From contig NZ_CAJNBK010000036.1 of assembly GCF_905220975.1 (NCBI RefSeq), positions 1 to 50,417 of the forward strand: a DNA stretch of 50,417 bases, given 5' to 3'. Below, piece by piece: positions 26,345 to 35,336 of the stretch. The notes beneath the pieces were generated by a model that saw only the letters and a list, made by a program, of their open reading frames with translations, had not been told where the DNA came from and did no database searches. The translations under genes were made by a program, and so were the position numbers. The DNA comes from Paraburkholderia haematera. Its GTDB lineage: Bacteria > Pseudomonadota > Gammaproteobacteria > Burkholderiales > Burkholderiaceae. How positions within the stretch are numbered: the stretch's first letter is position 1; each line of letters begins with the position of its first letter.

Positions 26345-27655
26345 CTACGTCGGACGAATAGTCGTCGACTCGAGCGTCATCCTGCGACGTGCGCCGATCA
26401 GCGCGGCGAGCGCCGTGCCAATCCCCAACGCGAACAGGCACGCGGTCGGCACCAGCATCGGCGCGACATGGCTGTGCGTCACCTTGCCGACATAAGGCAT
26501 CAGGTTCTGCCCGGCAAAGCCGCCTAGATTGCCGATTGCGTTGATCGCCGCCACGCTCGCCGCAGCTCTTGCGCCGGAGAAGAACCGCGGGGGCAGCGAC
26601 CAGAAGCACGGATAGAGCAACGGGATACACGCCCCGCCCAGACACAGCGCGGCAAAGCGCAACGACGCGGTCGGCAAAACGAGGCTCGACGCGAAGCAAA
26701 CGACGCCGACGCCAGCCACCACGCTCATCGCCTTCAACACCACGCGCTCACGCTTGAGCTTGCCAGGCAGCCACAATAGAAGCAGTGTCGCGAGCGCCCA
26801 CGGAATCATGTTCAACAGACCGTTCAGCGACGACGACACGCCATCGCTTTTCAGCAGCGTCGGCATCCAGTAGGTCACCCCGTACAACGACGTCGACATC
26901 AGCATGTACGTCAACGCGAACATGAGAACTTTCGGATCGAGCAATGCGCCCCAAGGCCGCGTGGACTTGGCATCATCCGACGCTTCCCGCTTGAGCGCGG
27001 CGATGACGACGTCCTTCTCCTGCTGCGAGAGGAACGACGCCTCCTTCACCGAATTCGGCAAAAATTTGAGCGCGACGAACGCAATCAGAATGGCGGGAAT
27101 GCCGGTGGCGATAAACACCCACTGCCAACCGGCAAAGCCCCATGTGCCCCCCAGCGTCAGCAGAAGACCGCCAACCAGCGAGCCCAGCATATTGGCGAGC
27201 GAACTGCCCAGCGTGAAGAACCCCAGCACTTTGGTGCGATAGCTTTGCGGGAACCACTGCGTGAGGTAGTAGATAACGCCGGGATAAAAACCGGCTTCGG
27301 CAACGCCCAGTGCGAAGCGAAAGGAGTAGAAGACTGGCAGCGAGCGCGCAAACGCCATTAGCACCGTGACCACGCCCCAGGTCATCATGATGCGAGCGAG
27401 CCAGGTCCGCGCGCCAAAACGATGCAGCGCCAGCGTGCTGGGCACCTCGAAGATCAGGTAGCCGATGAAGAACAGCGAGGCCCCAAGCCCGTATGAAGCT
27501 TCCGTCATGCCGAGGGCGTGCACCATCTCCAGCTTGGCGAAACCGACGTTCTGGCGGTCGATAAACGAAATCAGAAACATGACGATCAGAAGCGGCATCA
27601 GCCGCCACGCCATCTTCCTCATTACCTGCTGCTCAAATCCTGCCTGCGTAGACAT
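26345..27655 (-). CDS. MFS transporter, anion:cation symporter (ACS) type
   Basis: A 436-residue protein with twelve hydrophobic helices. Typical ACS/phthalate-permease segments are FIDRQNVGFAKLEM, EAGFYPGVIYYLTQWFP and the loop motif in ALHRFGAR. GGAG lies 8 bases before the ATG at 27655 (MSTQAGFEQQV), chosen over upstream ATGs. Such transporters import organic acids such as sugar acids or aromatic acids. The start region faces a 27-bp operator at 27743-27769, shared in sequence with the one before the transporter at 28880, so both are probably controlled by the GntR protein between them. Confidence 0.9.
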   Translation of the reverse strand: MSTQAGFEQQVMRKMAWRLMPLLIVMFLISFIDRQNVGFAKLEMVHALGMTEASYGLGASLFFIGYLIFEVPSTLALHRFGARTWLARIMMTWGVVTVLMAFARSLPVFYSFRFALGVAEAGFYPGVIYYLTQWFPQSYRTKVLGFFTLGSSLANMLGSLVGGLLLTLGGTWGFAGWQWVFIATGIPAILIAFVALKFLPNSVKEASFLSQQEKDVVIAALKREASDDAKSTRPWGALLDPKVLMFALTYMLMSTSLYGVTYWMPTLLKSDGVSSSLNGLLNMIPWALATLLLLWLPGKLKRERVVLKAMSVVAGVGVVCFASSLVLPTASLRFAALCLGGACIPLLYPCFWSLPPRFFSGARAAASVAAINAIGNLGGFAGQNLMPYVGKVTHSHVAPMLVPTACLFALGIGTALAALIGARRRMTLESTTIRPT

Positions 27656-27980
27656 GTCCGCTCCGGTTTTCTCGCCCGCCGCCATCGACACTCGCCTGAC
27701 GGCACGGTAGCCGCTACGCCGAGGAAAATGGCCAAATTGATACATTCATATATATGTTTATATGAATTGGCATCGGACACCATGAGGTGATACCCGAATA
27801 GGCCCGCGACCCCAGCGACCTTGGCGGCGCAGTGTTCAAAAAGCGGGGTGAGGTTGCGGTGCTCCAGCAAGCGCGGAATCAATCACGATGGACCCCGTGG
27901 GAGCAGATGGAGCGAGGTCAGATACAGCGCGATCGATCACACGCCAGATCAGCCCTGCGGCATTCCAGCGTGTCGCCGAC
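27656..27980. other. Intergenic region with operator
   Basis: This 325-base gap between the GntR gene and the minus-strand MFS gene holds the operator at 27743-27769. Nothing else recognisable is seen. The MFS promoter should lie here. Confidence 0.5.
27743..27769. promoter_or_regulatory. GntR/UTRA operator copy 1
   Basis: A 27-bp imperfect palindrome starting CATTCATATATATG and ending ATATGAATTG. It lies 88 bases upstream of the MFS start at 27655 and matches copy 2 at 24 of 27 positions. Confidence 0.75.
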
Positions 27981-28733
27981 TCAGCGGATTTCCACCTGGT
28001 ACTGAAACGTCGTGGCGGCGCCGCGCGTGCTGCGCCATTCGAACGGCGTGCCCGCAAAGTCTGACGCGACACGGTGGACCTGAATGACGGGGCTGCCGAC
28101 CGCTACATTGAGAAGCGCGGCATCGCCAGATGTGGCTTGTTCTACTTTTAAAATTTCCGTAGCGGACGCCACGATCTGCCGGCAAAGACGTTCGTACAAC
28201 GGATACAGCAAGTCCTCGAAATCGCCGAGCGGCAACGTGACCAAGGGCTCGAAACGCGCGCGCGGCAACCAGATTTCTTCAGACAGAACTGCCTGCCCTT
28301 CGATCAGGCGCACACGCGACAGGTGAATTGCTTTTTCAGACGCTTTCATCCGCAAAGTAGAGCGAATTTCTTCGCCAGGCTTCACGACTTCGCGCTTGAG
28401 CACACGCGCTGTCGGCCGCACCGGCTGACCGTCGCGCGACTTGAAACGAAAGAACCGAAACAGCGACGAATCGAAACGGGGCCGGCGGATGAACGTGCCC
28501 TTGCCCTGGCTGCGCGTGAGCACGCCGTCGGCAACGAGCAGATCAATCGCCTTACGAACCGTTCCCGTGGAGACGTTGTAGAACTGCCCCAACTCCGCCT
28601 CAGTGGCGATGGCTTCCTCGAGCGCCCATTCACCTGAGGCAATGCGGCCAACCAGGTCGTCACGCAATTGCTGATAACGGGGCAACCGATCATCCGGCTT
28701 GGTCACGAAAGGGGCCGCTTCCATAGTATTCAT
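27981..28733 (-). CDS. GntR-family regulator, HutC/UTRA type
   Basis: A 250-residue repressor-type protein. Residues about 18-85 are the winged helix-turn-helix (RYQQLRDDLVGRIASGEW, TEAELGQFYNVSTGTVRKAIDLLVADGVL, GKGTFI). Residues about 100-245 are the UTRA ligand domain (LSRVRLIEGQAVLSEEIWLPR, VHRVASDFAGTPFEW). It sits between two MFS genes that carry matching operators. A further half-site, ATTCATATA at 28728-28736, overlaps its own start, suggesting autoregulation. The start may be the ATG at 28733 or 28724. The ligand is likely the substrate of the flanking transporters. Confidence 0.93.
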   Translation of the reverse strand: MNTMEAAPFVTKPDDRLPRYQQLRDDLVGRIASGEWALEEAIATEAELGQFYNVSTGTVRKAIDLLVADGVLTRSQGKGTFIRRPRFDSSLFRFFRFKSRDGQPVRPTARVLKREVVKPGEEIRSTLRMKASEKAIHLSRVRLIEGQAVLSEEIWLPRARFEPLVTLPLGDFEDLLYPLYERLCRQIVASATEILKVEQATSGDAALLNVAVGSPVIQVHRVASDFAGTPFEWRSTRGAATTFQYQVEIR

Positions 28734-28836
28734 ATAGTTGTTCAGAGGAGTAACTACTGTACAACATCGCGTGACGACAACGTGAGCAAGGGTTAATACT
28801 CAATGACTTTCCACAACGTTACGATCACCATTCATA

Positions 28837-28863
28837 CATTCATATATATGACTACATGAATTG
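28837..28863. promoter_or_regulatory. GntR/UTRA operator copy 2
   Basis: A 27-bp site starting CATTCATATATATG and ending ACATGAATTG, 16 bases before the ATG of the transporter at 28880. It differs from copy 1 at three positions. It probably covers the promoter of the transporter-amidohydrolase pair. Confidence 0.75.
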
Positions 28864-28879
28864 TATAACGGAGACGGCT

Positions 28880-30178
28880 ATGTTCACGTGGTACAAGCAG
28901 GGCACGCGCCTCGAACGCAACACCTTTTGGGGGTGCTTTGCGGGCTGGGGGCTCGACGCGCTCGACGTGCAGATGTTCACCCTGGCCATCCCCGCGATCA
29001 TTGCCGCTTACGGCATTGACCATACGCAGGCCGGCGCGATCAGCAGCGTGACGTTGATATCTTCGGCACTCGGCGGCTGGATCGCAGGGGCGTTGTCGGA
29101 CCGCATCGGGCGTGTCCGGACGTTGCAAATGACGATTCTCTGGTTCGCCGGCTTCACCTTTCTCTGCGCGTTCGCGCAAAATTTCCCGCAACTCCTGGTT
29201 CTCAAGGCGCTTCAAGGATTCGGATTCGGCGGCGAGTGGGCAGCCGGTGCGGTACTGATGGCGGAAACCATTCGTACCGAACACCGCGGCAAGGCAATGG
29301 GAGCCGTGCAAAGTGCCTGGGCGGTTGGATGGGGCGCGGCCGTGCTGGTGTATGCCGCGGCGTTCTCCTGGTTACCGTCGGACACCGCATGGCGCGTGAT
29401 GTTCGCCGTCGGCCTGGTGCCGGCCGGTCTTGTTCTATTCGTACGGCGCAATCTGAAGGAACCGGCACGTGTCGCGCCGGCAAGCGCCACCCCCAAGGTC
29501 TCGGTACTCGGGCAGATAACCCAGGTCTTCCAGCCACATGTACTCCGAACAACCGTGATCGGCGCCGTGCTGGGCACCGGCGCTCACGGCGGGTACTACG
29601 CGATCATGACCTGGTTGCCCACCTTCCTTGCCAAAGAACGGCATCTGTCGGTTCTGAACACCGGTGGCTATCTGGCGGTTGTCATTGTGGCGTTCTGGTG
29701 CGGCTGCATGGCGAGTGCCTATCTCCTCGACCGCATTGGCCGCCGGCGCAATGTCGCCCTCTTCGCGTTCTGCTGCATCGTTACGGTTCTCGCGTACGTG
29801 ATGCTGCCGCTGACCAATACGCAAATGCTCGTGCTGGGCTTCCCGCTTGGTTTGTTCGCCGCAGGGATCCCCGCGAGCCTCGGCCCGCTTTTCAACGAAC
29901 TGTATCCGGCCGACATGCGCGGCACAGGTGTCGGATTCTGCTACAACTTCGGACGGATCGCCTCGGCGGGCTTCCCTGTTCTCGTCGGCTACATGAGTCA
30001 TTCGATGTCGCTCGGCATGGCAATCGGAATCGATGCGGCCGTTGCTTACGGCCTCGCGATGATCGCCGTGTTGCTGCTTCCCGAGACACGTGGCAAACGT
30101 CTGCGTGGCGTGGTACCTGAATCGGCACCCGATGCGCTCGACAACGCGCGATTGACCCTGGACCCGCCGCGGAGCTGA
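28880..30178 (+). CDS. MFS transporter, aromatic acid:H+ symporter-like (AAHS)
   Basis: A 432-residue protein with twelve membrane helices. Signatures include GWGLDALDVQMFTLAIPAI at helix 1, the loop DRIGRVRTLQM and GGEWAAGAVLMAE in helix 5, typical of AAHS/SHS transporters. GGAG lies 7 bases before the ATG at 28880 and decides this start over the ATG at 28856, which lies inside the operator. It imports a carboxylate, possibly aromatic. The amidohydrolase starts 2 bases after its stop, so the pair is cotranscribed. Confidence 0.92.
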   Translation: MFTWYKQGTRLERNTFWGCFAGWGLDALDVQMFTLAIPAIIAAYGIDHTQAGAISSVTLISSALGGWIAGALSDRIGRVRTLQMTILWFAGFTFLCAFAQNFPQLLVLKALQGFGFGGEWAAGAVLMAETIRTEHRGKAMGAVQSAWAVGWGAAVLVYAAAFSWLPSDTAWRVMFAVGLVPAGLVLFVRRNLKEPARVAPASATPKVSVLGQITQVFQPHVLRTTVIGAVLGTGAHGGYYAIMTWLPTFLAKERHLSVLNTGGYLAVVIVAFWCGCMASAYLLDRIGRRRNVALFAFCCIVTVLAYVMLPLTNTQMLVLGFPLGLFAAGIPASLGPLFNELYPADMRGTGVGFCYNFGRIASAGFPVLVGYMSHSMSLGMAIGIDAAVAYGLAMIAVLLLPETRGKRLRGVVPESAPDALDNARLTLDPPRS

Positions 30179-30180
30179 CC

Positions 30181-31068
30181 ATGAGTGCTCCCGCATCCCT
30201 CGCTCAGTCCCATTCCTGCCGCGTGGACAGTCACGCGCACGTCTTCCAGAGAGGCTTGCCGCTCACGGATGGCCGGCGCTACGCGCCTGGCTACGACGCA
30301 ACGCTCGACACCTATTTGCAACTGCTGAACGCGCACGACATCGGACGCGCGGTTCTGGTGCAGCCGAGCTTTCTCGGGACGGACAATCGCTATCTGCTAC
30401 AAGCACTGTCCAGAGACACACACCGTTTAAGGGGTGTAGCGGTGGTCACGCCCGATGTTTCCGAGGAAGAGCTGGCCGAGCTGCACGGTCGAGGCGTAAC
30501 CGGCATACGGCTCAATCTGATCGAGCAGGCATTGCCGGATCTGGGAGCGAAATCATGGGCGCTGTTGCTCGAGCGATTGTCAAGACTGGGTTGGCACATC
30601 GAACTACACCGGAACGCGCAGGACCTGGCACCGATGCTCGACCGGTTGCTGGCGGCTGGGGTACCCGTGGTCGTCGATCATTTTGGACGGCCTGACCCTG
30701 AGAAAGGAATTCACGATCCCGGCTTCAAGACTTTGCTCGGTTATGGCGCAACCGGGCGCGTGTGGGTCAAGGTCTCGGGCGCCTACCGATGTGCGGTGTC
30801 CGGTTCTGGCTTTGCGCATGAGGCAACGAGCCAGCTTGTCGAACACTTCGGTGCTGAGCGGCTGATGTGGGGAAGCGACTGGCCCCATACGCAGTACGAA
30901 CAGGTGATGAACTACGGCCAGTCGCTATCGACGCTATTGGAACTCGGTCTGAACGCAGCGGTGGTCGATGCGATTCTATGCACGACCCCTGCGTCGTTCT
31001 ACGGATTCGATCAGCAATCCAGGAACCGCTGCACGTCGACAGCGATGGCGCTGCAGCGCGCTTCCTGA
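30181..31068 (+). CDS. Amidohydrolase 2-family hydrolase (PDC hydrolase-like)
   Basis: A 295-residue TIM-barrel hydrolase. Metal-ligand type motifs are VDSHAHVF near residue 16, VDHFGRPD, and WGSDWPHTQY near residue 235. This pattern fits the 2-pyrone-4,6-dicarboxylate lactonase and related amidohydrolases, which act on lactones or decarboxylate ring acids. Coupled to the AAHS-like transporter, it probably acts on the imported compound. The C-terminal 20 residues are extra and unlike the family. The exact substrate cannot be told. Confidence 0.88.
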   Translation: MSAPASLAQSHSCRVDSHAHVFQRGLPLTDGRRYAPGYDATLDTYLQLLNAHDIGRAVLVQPSFLGTDNRYLLQALSRDTHRLRGVAVVTPDVSEEELAELHGRGVTGIRLNLIEQALPDLGAKSWALLLERLSRLGWHIELHRNAQDLAPMLDRLLAAGVPVVVDHFGRPDPEKGIHDPGFKTLLGYGATGRVWVKVSGAYRCAVSGSGFAHEATSQLVEHFGAERLMWGSDWPHTQYEQVMNYGQSLSTLLELGLNAAVVDAILCTTPASFYGFDQQSRNRCTSTAMALQRAS

Positions 31069-31161
31069 GCGAAGCGGCCAGATCAAAGTCCGCCGTGGCT
31101 CATCGACGACAGCGGACTGCTTCTTCTGGTTGGTGGCAGCGCCCTTTCGTTTGAATGTCGA

Positions 31162-32484
31162 TCAGCTCTGCGCCAACGCAGCCGAACGTGCTGCGTCGCG
31201 CGCACCTTCCTGATGCATGCGCGTGATCAATCCCAACGCGCAGAACAGCGTGATCAGCACGTGCACGATCCCCAGCGCGACGACCGACAGAATCGAACCG
31301 GTCGCGCCCAACAAGTATTGCCCGAGGATTGGCGTAGTACCGGCGAACACCATGCCGCAGATCTGATAGGAAAGCGAAATACCCGTGTAGCGCACCTGAA
31401 CCGGGAACGACTTCGCCAGAATACCGGCCATTGCCGCGTAGTACAGCGAGTGCGGAATCGAGGCGAGCGCCATACCCAGCATCGCCAGTTTCGTCGAGCC
31501 GGTGGCGATGAGTGAGAACATCACCGGCAATGCGATGATTTCCGGCACCAGCATGTAAATGACCGCTTTTTTCAGGTCCATTTTCGTGGCAAGCACCGCG
31601 CCGAACGGCTGCACGATCAACTGCACAATAATCGCACCGGTAATCACCGTCAGGAACTGCGTACGGTCGAAGCCGATACTCGTCACCGCCCAGGACAGCG
31701 CGAACGTCGTCTTGAAGTAGGTCGCCGACAGGCCGATTACGCAGGCGCCCACGCCCATCGCCACCAAACCTTTGTGGTTGCGCAGTACTTCGCCGATCGG
31801 CAGTTTCGCAACCTTGTTCTTGTCCTTCAATTCCTGCATGGCCGGTGACTCTTCGACGTTCATGCGGATAAACATGCCGACCACCACCAGCAACGCCGAA
31901 AACAGGAACGGGATACGCCATCCCCAGGTCATGAACTGGTGGTCCGGCAGCATCGACGTCAACAGGAAGGCCACCGTTGCCAGCAGATTGCCGGCGGGCG
32001 AGCCTTGTTGCGCGAATGCGGAGTAGAGAATTTCCTTGCCCTTGGGTGCATGTTCCGACGACAACACCACCGCCCCGCCCCACTCGCCCCCCATCGCTAT
32101 ACCCTGCATCAGACGGAGCAGAATCAGCAGCGCGGGCGCCAGCAGCCCAACCTGGTTGTAGGTGGGCAGCAAGCCCATGCCGGTCGTGCAGCAACCCATC
32201 AGCATCAGCGTGATAATCAGCGTCTTCTTGCGCCCGACTTTGTCGCCGAGGTGACCGAAGATGATCCCGCCGATCGGCCGCGCCAGAAAGCCTACCCAGA
32301 AAGTCGCGAACGCCGCGAGCGTGCCGGCTAGCGCGGAGGTCGTCGGGAAGAAGATTTTGCCCAGCACTAGCGCCGCCGCCGTGCTGTACGCATAGAAGTC
32401 GTACCATTCGATCGTTGTCCCAACGAATGATGCGATACCCGCCTTGCGGGCATTCCGGTGTTGCGTGTCGAGCGTGAGCGCCAT
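31162..32484 (-). CDS. MFS transporter, metabolite:H+ symporter (MHS) family
   Basis: A 440-residue protein with twelve helices and the MHS hallmarks SFVGTTIEWYDFYAY, ARPIGGIIFGHLGDKVGRKK and QGIAMGGEWGGAVVL. GGAG lies about 10 bases before the ATG at 32484 (MALTLDTQHRN). Family members move dicarboxylates, shikimate, betaine or similar solutes. The gene is divergent from the IclR regulator at 32728, which suggests that this regulator controls it along with the downstream catabolic genes. Confidence 0.93.
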   Translation of the reverse strand: MALTLDTQHRNARKAGIASFVGTTIEWYDFYAYSTAAALVLGKIFFPTTSALAGTLAAFATFWVGFLARPIGGIIFGHLGDKVGRKKTLIITLMLMGCCTTGMGLLPTYNQVGLLAPALLILLRLMQGIAMGGEWGGAVVLSSEHAPKGKEILYSAFAQQGSPAGNLLATVAFLLTSMLPDHQFMTWGWRIPFLFSALLVVVGMFIRMNVEESPAMQELKDKNKVAKLPIGEVLRNHKGLVAMGVGACVIGLSATYFKTTFALSWAVTSIGFDRTQFLTVITGAIIVQLIVQPFGAVLATKMDLKKAVIYMLVPEIIALPVMFSLIATGSTKLAMLGMALASIPHSLYYAAMAGILAKSFPVQVRYTGISLSYQICGMVFAGTTPILGQYLLGATGSILSVVALGIVHVLITLFCALGLITRMHQEGARDAARSAALAQS

Positions 32485-32572
32485 CGTGGTACGTCTCCAT
32501 TTTGTGTCGCGAATGCACGGGAACGACACAACGTCCGCCCATCGCAATTGTTCAACTGTCGAACTTACATTC

Positions 32573-32718
32573 CGTTAACGAACAAGAAGCGCGACTATAG
32601 GTATCGCTCACAACAGGCGTCACTTAAGGGATTACCCTGCGGTCACCTCATGGCACGACATGTAGAGCCTAGGTGTATACCCCGCTCCCTATTGCCATCT
32701 CGCTATCGGCATACCGAT
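32573..32718. promoter_or_regulatory. Divergent control region with two candidate IclR sites
   Basis: Between the MHS transporter and the IclR gene lie the palindrome CGTTAACG (32573-32580) and the inverted repeat ATCGG-CATA-CCGAT (32705-32718), the latter 9 bases before the IclR start. Both are plausible operators. Neither is proven. Confidence 0.35.
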
Positions 32719-32727
32719 AATATTCTC

Positions 32728-33471
32728 ATGGATGTGAAAACTGCAGTACGCGTCTTCGACGTGATAAACCTCTTTGCCGAAGTGCGGCAACCCATGATCT
32801 ACAGCGAGATCGCGCGTCGAACCGAGATCCCGCTGTCGAGTTGTCACGCACTTTTGCAAACCATGGTGGCCAAGGGCTACCTCTACGCGCCGGGCGTGAA
32901 GGCCGGCTATTACCCAACGCAACGGCTGTTGCATGTCGCCCGCGACATTTGCAGCGAAGACCCGCTGACACTGCTGTTCCAGCCACTGCTCACCGCCCTG
33001 CGCGACGCCACCGGCGAGACAGCGGCGCTCGCCACGCTGGCCGGCAACCGCGTCGTCTACCTCGACGTGATGGAGTCGCGCCAGAAGATCCGCTATAGCG
33101 ACGAGCCCGGTGGCTTCATGTACGTGCATGCCAGCGCGGCGGGCAAAGCTCTGCTCGGCGCCCTGTCCGTGGACGCACGCCGCAAGCTGCTCGACAGTTG
33201 CGAGCCCTTGAGCGTATCGACCGATGGTTCGGTAATCGAACGGAAAGCGCTCGAGATCGAAGTGGAGCAGGGCGTGAAAAACGGTTGGCATCGATCGACG
33301 GGCGAAAACGTCGAAGACGTCGCCGGGCTGGCGCGCGGCTTCCTGATCCACGGCGAGGCATTCGCGCTCGTGATCGGCGGCCCGAAGGCACGGCTGTTGA
33401 AAAACGAACCCCGCGCGATCGAAGCGCTGCTCGAAATTTACGGCCAGATCCCGCCCGCACTGCTCGCGTGA
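32728..33471 (+). CDS. IclR-family transcriptional regulator
   Basis: A 247-residue protein. The N-terminal winged helix is AVRVFDVINLFAEVRQPMIY followed by IARRTEIPLSSCHALLQTMVAKGYL. The C-terminal effector domain includes YVHASAAGKALLGAL and GLARGFLIHGEAFALVIGGP. The ATG at 32728 matches the family start (MDVKTAVRVF), although the frame is open to 32458 and the ribosome site is weak. It probably controls the divergent MHS transporter and the cyclase-to-YciI genes that follow on the same strand. Confidence 0.92.
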   Translation: MDVKTAVRVFDVINLFAEVRQPMIYSEIARRTEIPLSSCHALLQTMVAKGYLYAPGVKAGYYPTQRLLHVARDICSEDPLTLLFQPLLTALRDATGETAALATLAGNRVVYLDVMESRQKIRYSDEPGGFMYVHASAAGKALLGALSVDARRKLLDSCEPLSVSTDGSVIERKALEIEVEQGVKNGWHRSTGENVEDVAGLARGFLIHGEAFALVIGGPKARLLKNEPRAIEALLEIYGQIPPALLA

Positions 33472-33546
33472 CGGCATGCTGCACTGTTCACTGCCCTCTT
33501 GTGCGGCCAGTGCAGCGCTTAGGCCAGATCAGCAAAGGAAGTTGAA

Positions 33547-34599
33547 ATGCGCTGGAAGAATAAACCCGCAGGATCGAACTGGGGCGACTTCGGCCCCGAC
33601 GACCAACTCGGCAGGCCGAATCTGATCGGCGCGGAACAGGTACTCAAGGGCGCGCGTGAAATCCGTGCGGGTTTGAGCTTCTGCCTGTCGTTGCCACTCG
33701 ACTTTCCCGGCGACAGCAAGCTGAACGTGCGCCGTCATCCCCCTGTGCTGCGTCCGACCTTCAAGGACGGCCTGCCCTACGTGAACTTCCCGTTCGCGCG
33801 CAACGAAGCAGGGGCCACCGACGTGGTCAGCGACGACCAGGTGCTGCTGAGCCTGCAATACTCGACGCAATGGGATTCGCTCGCGCATGTGGGCGCACGC
33901 TTCGACGCGGACGGCGACGGTGTAGCCGAGAGCGTCTACTACAACGGCTATCGCGCCAATGCGGATATCGTCGGGCCGATCGAGTATCGGGCGGACGAAG
34001 GCTTCGCGCCGCACGCCTGCGGTGGCGAACACAGTCACGCCGACGCGCTCGGCATCGAGAACCTCGCCGTGAAGGGCATGCAGGGCCGCGGCGTACTGGT
34101 CGATCTGGTGGCGCACTATGCGCGCGAACATCGTACGGTCGGCTATGACGATCTGATGTTTGCGATCGAAGCCGATCGTGTCGAGATCGAACGTGGCGAC
34201 ATGCTGGTGCTGCGCACCGGGTTCGCCGAGATGGTGCTGGAAATGAACCGCCAGCCCGACGAGGCCGTGCTCAACAGCCACTGCTGCGCACTCGATGGCC
34301 GCGACGAACGCCTGCTGCAATGGATCACCGATTCCGGCATCGCCGCACTGGCTGCGGATAACTACGCGGTGGAGCGCTATCCGGCGCGCGCCCCTGCCAT
34401 GCCGGGCGAGCATCCGCTGCTGCCGCTGCACCACCATTGCCTGTTCAATCTGGGGTTGCCGCTCGGCGAACTCTGGTACTTGCGCGATCTCTCCGCGTGG
34501 CTGCGCGCCAACGGCCGCTCGCATTTCATGCTGACGGCGCCGCCGCTCAGGTTGCCGGGTGCGATGGGTTCGCCCGTCACGCCGATCGCCACCGTCTGA
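33547..34599 (+). CDS. Cyclase/kynurenine formamidase-like family hydrolase
   Basis: A 350-residue protein of the cyclase family (related to bacterial kynurenine formamidase and isatin hydrolase), which uses a metal to hydrolyse amides or lactam-like rings. The metal-binding stretch is STQWDSLAHVGARFD near residue 105, a variant of the usual HxGTHxDxPxH. A conserved HHHCLFNLGLPLGELW segment lies near the C-terminus. AAGGAAG precedes the ATG. It is the first enzyme gene after the IclR regulator. The long form (350 rather than about 220 residues) is typical of uncharacterised members. Confidence 0.85.
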   Translation: MRWKNKPAGSNWGDFGPDDQLGRPNLIGAEQVLKGAREIRAGLSFCLSLPLDFPGDSKLNVRRHPPVLRPTFKDGLPYVNFPFARNEAGATDVVSDDQVLLSLQYSTQWDSLAHVGARFDADGDGVAESVYYNGYRANADIVGPIEYRADEGFAPHACGGEHSHADALGIENLAVKGMQGRGVLVDLVAHYAREHRTVGYDDLMFAIEADRVEIERGDMLVLRTGFAEMVLEMNRQPDEAVLNSHCCALDGRDERLLQWITDSGIAALAADNYAVERYPARAPAMPGEHPLLPLHHHCLFNLGLPLGELWYLRDLSAWLRANGRSHFMLTAPPLRLPGAMGSPVTPIATV

Positions 34600-34632
34600 G
34601 TCTTTCCTCTCTTATTACCCCGAATCCGAAAC

Positions 34633-35334
34633 ATGCTCAAAGAACGAGTTTTGATTACCGGCGGCGCTGCCGGCATCGGCGCGGCGTGCGCTGAGCGCTG
34701 CAAGGCGGATGGTTACGACGTGGTCGTGATCGATCGCGTCGGCGATGGACTGATCGCCGATCTGTCGGACCCGCAAGCAACAGCGGCGGCGCTCGAACGC
34801 TCACTCGAAGACGGTCCGATCACGCGCCTCGTGAATAACGTCGGCGTCGTCGTACCGGCCAAAGCGGAAGAGCAATCGCTCGAAGAACTCGAACGCGCGT
34901 GGGCGCTCAACGTGCGCTGCTCGCTGCAATGCATGCAGGCGTTGTTGCCGGGCATGAAGGCAGCGGGCTTCGGCCGGATCGTGAACATGTCGTCGCGTGC
35001 GGCGCTCGGCAAGGAATTGCGCACCGCCTATTCGGCAACCAAAGCCGCGCTGATCGGCATGACGCGCGTATGGGCGCTCGAACTCGGTGCGTTCGGCGTC
35101 ACCGCCAATGCGATCGGTCCAGGCCCGATCCGCACCGAACTGTTCGATCGCGCGAATCCGCCGGATGCACCGCGCACGCGCGCGATCATTGACAGCGTGC
35201 CAGTGAAACGCGTGGGAACGCCCGATGACGTCGCGCATGCTGCGTCGTATCTGCTCGACGCGCGCAGCGGTTTCGTCACCGGCCAGGTGTTGTACGTGTG
35301 TGGCGGCATGACCGTCGGCGTCGCTGGAGTCTGA
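34633..35334 (+). CDS. Short-chain dehydrogenase/reductase (SDR)
   Basis: A 233-residue Rossmann enzyme with the NAD(P) motif ITGGAAGIGAACA, NNVGVVVPA, the catalytic Ser in NMSSRAALG and YSATK (Tyr and Lys). The C-terminal GFVTGQVLYVCGGM is the classical SDR end. It oxidises or reduces an alcohol or ketone intermediate. It lies 33 bases after the cyclase and 2 bases before the next dehydrogenase, so it is within one operon. Confidence 0.93.
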   Translation: MLKERVLITGGAAGIGAACAERCKADGYDVVVIDRVGDGLIADLSDPQATAAALERSLEDGPITRLVNNVGVVVPAKAEEQSLEELERAWALNVRCSLQCMQALLPGMKAAGFGRIVNMSSRAALGKELRTAYSATKAALIGMTRVWALELGAFGVTANAIGPGPIRTELFDRANPPDAPRTRAIIDSVPVKRVGTPDDVAHAASYLLDARSGFVTGQVLYVCGGMTVGVAGV

Positions 35335-35336
35335 GC

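Noticed and set aside
32458..32727. Extended N-terminus of the IclR regulator
   Set aside because: The extra 90 residues have no family match and overlap the divergent transporter start; the ATG at 32728 fits the family.
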